Assembly (NCBI RefSeq): GCF_013186535.1
Contig: NZ_JABMCZ010000002.1
Location: forward strand, 1,054,001-1,118,000
Length of the DNA stretch: 64,000 nt
Direction of reading: 5' to 3'
Source of the DNA: Nocardia terpenica
GTDB taxonomy: Bacteria; Actinomycetota; Actinomycetes; Mycobacteriales; Mycobacteriaceae
Shown: one piece after another, positions 58,402 to 64,000 of the stretch
Layout: the number at the start of each line of letters is the position of its first letter
How positions within the stretch are numbered: position 1 is the stretch's first letter
Program-made: the position numbers and the translations under genes
Notes under the pieces: model-generated
What the model saw: the letters and a program-made list of their open reading frames with translations, nothing else
What the model was told of the DNA's origin: nothing
The model's database searches: none

Positions 58402-60213
58402 TCAGCCCAGGTCGAACAGGTTGGGCTGACCTGCGCGATACCGAGCGGCATCGGCCTGGCGCAGCGGTTCCAGCGCGGCGATGCCCTCGCGCGAGAACAG
58501 CTGTGCGCGTGGCGCGGACGATCCGGACGCGTCCAGGATCGCGTTCACCGCGCGGCGGGCGGCCTCGTTGGCGCCCTCCATGGTGGCCAGGTCGAAATCG
58601 GTCTGCACGTAGTCGGCGGCCAGGAACAGATTGGAGATGGCGGTCCGCGCGGTGGGCCGCTTCGCCCACGAGCCGACGGTGTTGACCAGCAGCGGTTCGT
58701 CGTTGTGGTTCTGCCCGTCCGCCCAGGTGATGCCGGGATCCAGTTGCCACCGCCGCACGATGCCGTCGGGCAGCGCGACGCGGCCGTCGTCGTCGAGCGC
58801 GGCGGTCAGCTGCGCCCAGACCTCCCGATAGATCTCGTCGCGGGTGCACATCTTGGCCGGTTTGCCGAACAGCAGGCCCGGGGTGTCCCAGTCGGCGATA
58901 TCGATGGTGAGCCCGTCCACGATGCTGCCGTCGCCGTACTTGCTCGCGTAATCGCCCGGCCAGAATGCTTTCTGGGTGTAGGAGGTGAGCCGCCAGGGCG
59001 CGTCCAGGTAGATGTTGTAGCCGTGGCCCAGGTCCAGGCGCTGGGTGACGAACAGCTGCAGGCCGTTCATCCAGTCCACGAACAGGCCGTCCATGGCGGC
59101 CAGCGCCGGGTCGAGCCGCCGCATCTCGTCGGACCACAGGCCGCGGGCGCGGTCGGTCGGCACCGCGCACACGTACCAGTCCGCGTCCACGTCGCGCACC
59201 GAGCCGTCCGGTCGGCGGATGCGCGCGCCCGAGACGCTGCCTCCGTCGACGGTGAAGCCCCGGGCCTCGTGCCCGGTGTGGAATTGCACACCGAGGTTGC
59301 GCAGCAAGGTGATCCAGTGATCCAGCCACACCTCGTCGGTGGGCCCGTTCAGCACCTCGTACACCTTCGGCCCGCCGGTGGCCTCCCGGCTCAGCGCGAG
59401 GAGGAACGCCTCGGCCATATTGCCCATGGACCGCGCGCTGGCCACCGTCTCCTTAGCGGCCACCAGCGCGCGGGTCAGGCCGGTCGCGGCCAGACCGCGG
59501 TACTCGGCGGATCGGGAGGCGGCGCCGACGAAGTCCCACCAGCTGGTGTGCTCCCACTGCCCGAACCGGCGCTCCTCGCTCGAGGTCAGGTAGGCCACGA
59601 ACCGGCTCGCCAGATACAGCGCCTCGGGAACGGGGACGGCGTGGTTCTTCAGGAACATTTCCACCAGCACCCGCTGCCAGCCCTGCGGGGTGAGCAATTC
59701 CTTCGGGTCGAAGTAGAACCCGAACATGAGCGGGAAACCGTCGGGCAGATTGTTCGCGCGCGGATAGCGCGGGTCGCCGACCGAGAACGGCACCAGATTG
59801 TCGTAAACGCCGTTCGCGTTGCCGGGCACCGGGATTCGCCGCATGGTGTCGTGCACGTGGTGATAGAAGGAGGTGAATCCGCGCGCGCCGTGCTCGCCGG
59901 GCAGCGGGGCGCGGCCACCGGCGGCGCTGCCGGGCACCCCGATGGTGCGGGACTTGCCGCCCAGCTCCTTGCGATCGAACACGGTCACCTCGAAACCGCG
60001 CTCGGCCAGCTCGTGCGCCGCGGTGAGCCCGCCGATCCCCGCGCCCAGCACCGCGACCCGATTGCGGGGCGGACCGCCCCGGCGGCGCTGGGTGGACAGG
60101 TCCGCCCGCGCCCGGGGCGCCAGCGATGTTCCGGCGGCGCTCGCCAATCCGATCGCGCCCGCCGCCAGCAGTGTCCGTCGTGACAGCCCGTCGTTCCCGC
60201 GTTCCCGCTCCAC
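58402..60213 (-). CDS. Tat-exported FAD oxidoreductase, desaturase-like
   Basis: This 603-residue protein begins with a Tat signal (GLSRRTLLAAGAIGLASAAG) and has NRVAVLGAGIGGLTAAHELA with the FAD-binding GxGxxG, then GFEVTVFDRKELGGKSRTIG and TDFDLATMEGANEAARRAVN near the end. This is the phytoene-desaturase/hydroxysqualene-dehydroxylase fold. Its product is unclear; a lipid or isoprenoid substrate is possible. Divergent from the TetR gene. Confidence 0.8.
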   Translation of the reverse strand: MERERGNDGLSRRTLLAAGAIGLASAAGTSLAPRARADLSTQRRRGGPPRNRVAVLGAGIGGLTAAHELAERGFEVTVFDRKELGGKSRTIGVPGSAAGGRAPLPGEHGARGFTSFYHHVHDTMRRIPVPGNANGVYDNLVPFSVGDPRYPRANNLPDGFPLMFGFYFDPKELLTPQGWQRVLVEMFLKNHAVPVPEALYLASRFVAYLTSSEERRFGQWEHTSWWDFVGAASRSAEYRGLAATGLTRALVAAKETVASARSMGNMAEAFLLALSREATGGPKVYEVLNGPTDEVWLDHWITLLRNLGVQFHTGHEARGFTVDGGSVSGARIRRPDGSVRDVDADWYVCAVPTDRARGLWSDEMRRLDPALAAMDGLFVDWMNGLQLFVTQRLDLGHGYNIYLDAPWRLTSYTQKAFWPGDYASKYGDGSIVDGLTIDIADWDTPGLLFGKPAKMCTRDEIYREVWAQLTAALDDDGRVALPDGIVRRWQLDPGITWADGQNHNDEPLLVNTVGSWAKRPTARTAISNLFLAADYVQTDFDLATMEGANEAARRAVNAILDASGSSAPRAQLFSREGIAALEPLRQADAARYRAGQPNLFDLG

Positions 60214-60325
60214 CCGGTAACCTCCAAAACTGACGATTCAGATAGTCATATTTACCAGAGACGATCGTGCCGCGGCGGGATAATGAGAAACCGATTGGTA
60301 GCCAAGGCCGTCGAAGGAGGTACGA

Positions 60326-61036
60326 GTGCCCGAACGAGCGCGCAAGGCCGCCGCACCCGCGCAAGGACGGCGACCCCGGCGGCGCTACGGGGGCGTCGAC
60401 GCCGCCAGCCGGGTCGCGGCCCGGCGCGAACAGCTTCTCCGCGCCGGACACGAATTGTTCGGCACCCGCGGCTTTCTCGCCACGGGCGTGAAGGACCTCT
60501 GCCGCGAGGCCGGGGTGACCGACCGCTACTTCTACGAATCCTTCGGCAGCACACGGGAATTGTTCGTGGCGGTGTTCGACGGGGTGATCGAGGAGCTGTA
60601 CGGCGCGGTCGCGACGGCCGTGGCGGCGGCCGAGCCCGCGGGAACGCAGAAGCTGCGCGCCGGAATCGGTACCTTCCTCGAGGCGCTGGGCGCCGACGGC
60701 CGCAAGCTGCGCATCGTCTTCGCCGAACCGGCCGGTGCCGGGCCGGAAGCCGAACGGCACATGCAGGATTCGCTGCGCCGGTTCACCGAGCTCGTGGCGG
60801 CGACCGCGCGCGACGCCCGCCCCGGCGAGGCCGCGCGGGCCGGCGGCCTCGTCATCGAGATCTTCGCCCACTCGGTGGTGGGCATGCTCGAGCGCGTCCT
60901 CGTCGAGAAGCAGGAGGGCCACCTGCGCCTGCCCATGAGCGAGCTCATCGAGCACTGCACCGCCCTGGCCGCCGCCGGGCTGCGCGCCGTCTACACCGGC
61001 GAGATCGGCGCCGAGACGAATTCGATATCGAACTGA
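60326..61036 (+). CDS. TetR family regulator
   Basis: From a GTG with AAGGAGG five bases upstream: 236 residues, HTH in AGHELFGTRGFLATGVKDLC and EAGVTDRYFYESFGSTRELF. The N-terminus is very basic (ARKAAAPAQGRRPRRRYGG). It is divergent from the FAD oxidoreductase gene, which it probably controls. Confidence 0.8.
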   Translation: MPERARKAAAPAQGRRPRRRYGGVDAASRVAARREQLLRAGHELFGTRGFLATGVKDLCREAGVTDRYFYESFGSTRELFVAVFDGVIEELYGAVATAVAAAEPAGTQKLRAGIGTFLEALGADGRKLRIVFAEPAGAGPEAERHMQDSLRRFTELVAATARDARPGEAARAGGLVIEIFAHSVVGMLERVLVEKQEGHLRLPMSELIEHCTALAAAGLRAVYTGEIGAETNSISN

Positions 61037-61062
61037 CGTTCGAAAGGCGGTAGAGTCGGCCC

Positions 61063-61257
61063 ATGCCCCTGGAACGCCACGTACAGTTCGCACAGCTGTG
61101 GCTGGAGCAGGTGCGCGACCGCCTCGCCGAGGCCGGCGCCACCAGTGCGTCACTACCGCCCGAACAACTCAACATCCTCTCCGGCAAGGTCGCCGAAGGT
61201 CTCCGCATCTTCATCGAAGCCACTCACGAACCCCCCGCCCACCGCGAGGCAGGCTGA
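61063..61257 (+). CDS. Small helical protein, unknown
   Basis: This 64-residue protein (HVQFAQLWLEQVRDRLAEAG, then LPPEQLNILSGKVAEGLRIF) has good codon use and a GGCGG before the ATG. It lies 26 bases after the TetR gene. No family recognised. Confidence 0.5.
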   Translation: MPLERHVQFAQLWLEQVRDRLAEAGATSASLPPEQLNILSGKVAEGLRIFIEATHEPPAHREAG

Positions 61258-61306
61258 CCCCGAAACCGGCGAAATATACACGGCACCGGCCGATTCCGCG
61301 CGCATG

Positions 61307-61339
61307 AAAAAGCCCCTGACCTGGAACCAGGTCAGGGGC
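61307..61339 (-). terminator. Rho-independent terminator after the tRNA remnant
   Basis: A 13-bp stem (GCCCCTGACCTGG and its complement) with a very short loop is followed on the minus strand by CTTTTTC. It fits the former terminator of a minus-strand tRNA gene. Confidence 0.8.
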
Positions 61340-61344
61340 GTAAG

Positions 61345-61373
61345 CGGTGGCGGAGGGATTTGAACCCTCCGTC
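61345..61373 (-). tRNA. tRNA 3'-end remnant (Ser-like), candidate att site
   Basis: The minus strand has a perfect T arm (GAGGG, TTCAAAT, CCCTC at 61353-61369) and a CGCCACCGC 3' end as in tRNA-Ser. No matching 5' acceptor strand, D arm or anticodon arm is found upstream. This is how an attachment site looks after integration into a tRNA 3' end. Confidence 0.6.
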
Positions 61374-61377
61374 ACCC

Positions 61378-61420
61378 CTCTACCACAATCAAGGGAGATT
61401 TCCCAAACACCTTGGTAGAG
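61378..61420. repeat. Inverted repeat beside the tRNA remnant
   Basis: CTCTACCA and TGGTAGAG enclose a nested GGGA/TCCC hairpin. It replaces the expected tRNA body. Confidence 0.5.
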
Positions 61421-61439
61421 CCAGTATCTCATTCACTTG

Positions 61440-62410
61440 GGTTCACCCCCAACCATGATCATCGACCGGGGTTTCTTGTCAGATTCTTGTCGCCGAAACC
61501 CTCGACAGATTGTCGACTCACCGCGCATCAACGCACCCCGTAGGCTGGGATCAGCCAGTCAGGCAATGCTGCGATGTGGCGGTGGGCTCCGACTCGACAC
61601 AGCGACCACGGACCAGATTGCGGATGTCCGCAACGTGGCTGTTCAGCAACAAATCTCACGCAATACCGCGTCCGAAATTAGAGCCGAGATAGTTCGTAGT
61701 CGGCATTCCTCTGTGCAGTGTCGACAACGGACGGTCGACAGAACCGCGACCTATCGACCCGCGCAAACACGAACCCCCAGGCCGCCCTACCCCTCTGACC
61801 AGGGGTTATCGCACCGCACCACTCGGTTGCTCGCCCTGTATACGGGTTTCCAGGGGGTTTTCACCATCGTGGCGTTCGGCATCGTGTTCGGGAAGCACCA
61901 CCGAGGCCCAGTCACCCCGGAGACTGCGGACGACCACAGCAGCTGCCTGCCTGCTGCCCGGTCCAGAGGTGGGATGTACCCCTCCCGCCCCCTCTTGGGC
62001 CTGCCCTCGGGCGTACAGGCCGGTTCCGCGCGCGCCAGGGGGAAGGGGGGCCAATTCATGCGAGTGTTCTTTCCAACTCGGCAGGACTCGGCCTCGGATG
62101 TTCGAGAGCAGGCCACGCGAAGGCTGAGAGCCCCCGTCCCCCTGTTGCGCGCGAAAGTGGCGTTTGTGCCCGAGGGTGCGCACGGCAGGACTGAAAGGGG
62201 GCAGTCCGCCACCCGTGCGCCGGTTTCCGGGCGGATCGCTTCGAGACCGAGGCTCTAGATCGCTCTCTGACGCACGAACTCGGCTTGACCCATACCTAGG
62301 TACGGCCCGAAACCGCTGTAGTGAGGCAGTTCTCGCGACCCGTAAATCCGTACAAGCTCACCCCTGCTGTGCATGACGCTCGGCCGGTGCCCAAGCGGGG
62401 GTTATGAGGC
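61440..62410. other. About 1 kb without a convincing gene
   Basis: Several open frames cross each other here on both strands, but none has a start site, codon bias or family pattern. The frames are Pro-, Arg- and Ser-rich. The direct repeat TTCTTGTC (twice within 61471-61490) lies close to the tRNA remnant and could be a recombinase arm site. I see nothing else. Confidence 0.4.
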
Positions 62411-62433
62411 CGGGGCACGGGCGAGTTGCCCCG
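62411..62433 (-). terminator. Terminator-like hairpin after the XRE gene
   Basis: CGGGGCA and its complement TGCCCCG around a nine-base loop, 12 bases after the stop. No T run follows. Confidence 0.4.
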
Positions 62434-62444
62434 CCTGGATGTCG

Positions 62445-63281
62445 CTACGGCTTGTCGGTCGCCCGGAGCGCCTTCAGGATTAACTCTCGGCTTGGGCCTA
62501 CGCCGACCGCCTGACTCGCGAGTTGGGTGAAGGTTCGCTCGTACAGTTCGATCTCACGGGGCTGGGTGATCGTTGACTCTGCGGTAATGGTCTCGATCAT
62601 CACCGTTGTTTGGTCGTAGATTGCGAACTCTGTTGTGCGGTAGAAGAACTGGGCTGACATCGGCACTACGGCGATGACTGTGCTAGGCAGAGCCATGACC
62701 TCCAGTAAGTGCGAAAGCTGTTCGCGCATCACGTCATTGCTGCCCACGGTTGCGTACAGCGCCGGTTCGCCGACGAGGAAGTAGAACCGATGTCGGCCGC
62801 GCCGCAGGATGGTCTGACGTTTCATCCGTGCCGTGACAGCGGCGTCAAGGTCTTGACTGATGTGAAGGAAGTCCGCCGCAGCCGTCAGGATGGCGCGGGC
62901 ATAGTTCGGGGTCTGCAACAGACCGTGAATGACTTGCGGGTCATAGCTGCGGATGAGTTCGGTACGGGCTTCAAGATCTCCGATCTCACCTTGGTGGCGG
63001 GCGTGCCCGGTGCCTACAATCCGTCGCCACTCCATCCACGCGGCGTTGACGTTCCGGAGGGTGGCCCGGAGATCTGGGTAGGCAAGTTCTGCGCCAGTGA
63101 GCCGACACCATTGTTGGAGGTCGGCCTCGGTGAGGGAGTGCGCGCCGTTCTCGATCCGCGAAACCTTGGATGCGGACCAACCAGCCTGATCGGCGAGCTG
63201 ATAAGCCCGCAGGTGCGCCGCAAGCCGGAGATCACGGAGCCGTGCCCCCAGATCGCGGCGAGCCTGTCGAACATCTGTCAC
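62445..63281 (-). CDS. XRE regulator with DUF5753 domain
   Basis: From a GTG at 63281, overlapping the DUF6879 stop by GTGA: about 278 residues. HTH in LRAYQLADQAGWSASKVSRI, then the DUF5753 part with IRSYDPQVIHGLLQTPNYAR, RMKRQTILRR and FYFLVGEPALYATVGSNDVM. Such regulators usually work with DUF397 or DUF6879 partners. Confidence 0.85.
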   Translation of the reverse strand: MTDVRQARRDLGARLRDLRLAAHLRAYQLADQAGWSASKVSRIENGAHSLTEADLQQWCRLTGAELAYPDLRATLRNVNAAWMEWRRIVGTGHARHQGEIGDLEARTELIRSYDPQVIHGLLQTPNYARAILTAAADFLHISQDLDAAVTARMKRQTILRRGRHRFYFLVGEPALYATVGSNDVMREQLSHLLEVMALPSTVIAVVPMSAQFFYRTTEFAIYDQTTVMIETITAESTITQPREIELYERTFTQLASQAVGVGPSRELILKALRATDKP

Positions 63282-63784
63282 TTCATGTAATCGCCGTGTC
63301 GGATCGCCTTGTCCCACAACTGGTCACGAAGACCCGCGTAATGACCGGTTAGTGCCGGGTCGGTACTTGCGACCCAACCGGGGAGCGCGGTCCCGTCCTG
63401 TTCGAAGACAGTCCACGCTACGAGATCTTCATCGAACAACCACCAGTCATCATCGGGCAGCCCGGCGGGTGCGTCATTCCTCGGAAGCCAGCGGATGTCT
63501 TCACCCGCGACCAGGCTTCCCGGCACCGTCGATGCAGCGAACCGGATGTAATCCGTGTGAGGCTCGGTCACGATGCGAACCCGCTGCACTGTAGTTCCGG
63601 CGCTGGTGACATCCCGCATCAGCGCATACCACTGCGCAGTAAAAGCAGGATCGAGGGGCATCCCTGCCAGGAACCGTTGCAGGGCTTCGGCTTCGCCGGG
63701 TACCCCGGTGTAGTCGTCTCGTACCTCCAGATGGAACGCGCGCCGATAGCTGCGAAACGCAGTCACCAGGTCATCGAATCCCAT
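63278..63784 (-). CDS. DUF6879 family protein
   Basis: About 168 residues from ATG 63784 (an ATG at 63811 is in frame). FRSYRRAFHLEVRDDYTGVP, VQRVRIVTEPHTDYIRFAAS and DDDWWLFDEDLVAWTVFEQD are typical of DUF6879. It is coupled to the XRE gene. Confidence 0.8.
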   Translation of the reverse strand: MGFDDLVTAFRSYRRAFHLEVRDDYTGVPGEAEALQRFLAGMPLDPAFTAQWYALMRDVTSAGTTVQRVRIVTEPHTDYIRFAASTVPGSLVAGEDIRWLPRNDAPAGLPDDDWWLFDEDLVAWTVFEQDGTALPGWVASTDPALTGHYAGLRDQLWDKAIRHGDYMK

Positions 63785-63968
63785 GTGGTGCATCGGGCCT
63801 CCGTTCATCACCGATCGGCACTTCCACAGCGGTCTCGTGGGCAGGCGGCTTGATCACCTCGAGGGCCTCGGTGTCGGTGATCGGATTGCCGGTGAGAGTG
63901 AACGTACCGTGCCCGCTGTCGTGCAGCTTGGCACCGAGACAGGTTCCACGCTTCAGGAACCGGATCAA
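63771..63968 (-). CDS. Small conserved-looking protein next to DUF6879
   Basis: This 65-residue protein (MIRFLKRGTCLGAKLHDSGH, then FTLTGNPITDTEALEVIKPP) has good codon use and overlaps the DUF6879 start, as expected in an operon. Function unknown. Confidence 0.6.
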   Translation of the reverse strand: MIRFLKRGTCLGAKLHDSGHGTFTLTGNPITDTEALEVIKPPAHETAVEVPIGDERRPDAPHGIR

Positions 63969-64000
63969 CCGATGCGGTATCTCGATAGTGTCTGGTTGGT

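Noticed and set aside
54953..59329. Very long minus-strand open frame (about 1458 codons)
   Set aside because: It is a shadow of the MMPL, LLM and FAD oxidoreductase genes, made possible by high GC. It is Arg-, His- and Gly-rich, without family motifs.
61437..62258. 273-codon plus-strand frame after the tRNA remnant
   Set aside because: No start site, no codon bias and no family pattern; overlapped by equally open frames on the other strand.
1..64000. CRISPR array, rRNA gene, phage integrase or insertion sequence
   Set aside because: No regular spacer repeats, no rRNA stretches, no tyrosine or large serine recombinase and no transposase text were found on either strand.

Overview
The window looks like the chromosome of a high-GC mycolic-acid actinomycete, most likely Nocardia or a close relative. 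This is inferred from the gene content: an actinobacterial-type QcrB, a WS/DGAT-like acyltransferase, an IrrE-like protease beside a MAB_1171c-type membrane protein, XRE-DUF5753/DUF6879/DUF397 genes, F420-type LLM oxidoreductases and a DtxR/IdeR iron box. I could run no database search, so every family name comes from reading motifs and protein layout.

1 to about 28.2 kb is a siphovirus-type prophage, almost entirely on the minus strand, so it reads from right to left. An immunity region (Cro-like and repressor-like HTH genes, 27.2-28.2 kb) is followed by an early region: HTH and ParB-like pair, PD-(D/E)XK exonuclease, ERF annealing protein, a WhiB-like protein, a zinc-ribbon protein, a TOPRIM/RecA-fold primase-helicase, SSB and a resolvase-like nuclease. 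Then come small regulators, an HNH endonuclease, a cytosine methyltransferase spread over three frames, terminase subunits, portal, MuF-like protein, scaffold, capsid, connectors, tail tube, a frameshifted tail chaperone pair, a tape measure with an NlpC/P60-like insert, tail-tip proteins, a two-domain endolysin, two holin-like proteins, and a Gly-rich minor tail protein that runs off the left edge. No integrase is visible; it probably lies left of base 1. The right prophage boundary is not fixed (about 27-29 kb).

28.2-61.3 kb is host chromosome: an IrrE-like protease and MAB_1171c-type membrane protein; a family 2A encapsulin shell with its cysteine desulfurase cargo; adenine deaminase; an iron-box PepSY membrane protein; NsrR and flavohemoglobin; a RES/Xre toxin-antitoxin pair; a WS/DGAT-like protein; a lone QcrB; a queuosine-salvage cluster (gluQ, precursor transporter, tgt); a heterodimeric ABC exporter; a TetR-MMPL divergent pair with a long palindromic operator; an LLM oxidoreductase; and a Tat-exported FAD oxidoreductase divergent from a TetR gene. 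A family of short palindromic repeats recurs between genes at 48.5, 49.8 and 57.3-57.4 kb.

61.3-64 kb starts with a tRNA 3'-end remnant followed on its own strand by a terminator. It then shows about 1 kb without a convincing gene, and an XRE-DUF5753/DUF6879 regulatory pair. I read it as the left end of a second integrated element that continues past the right edge.
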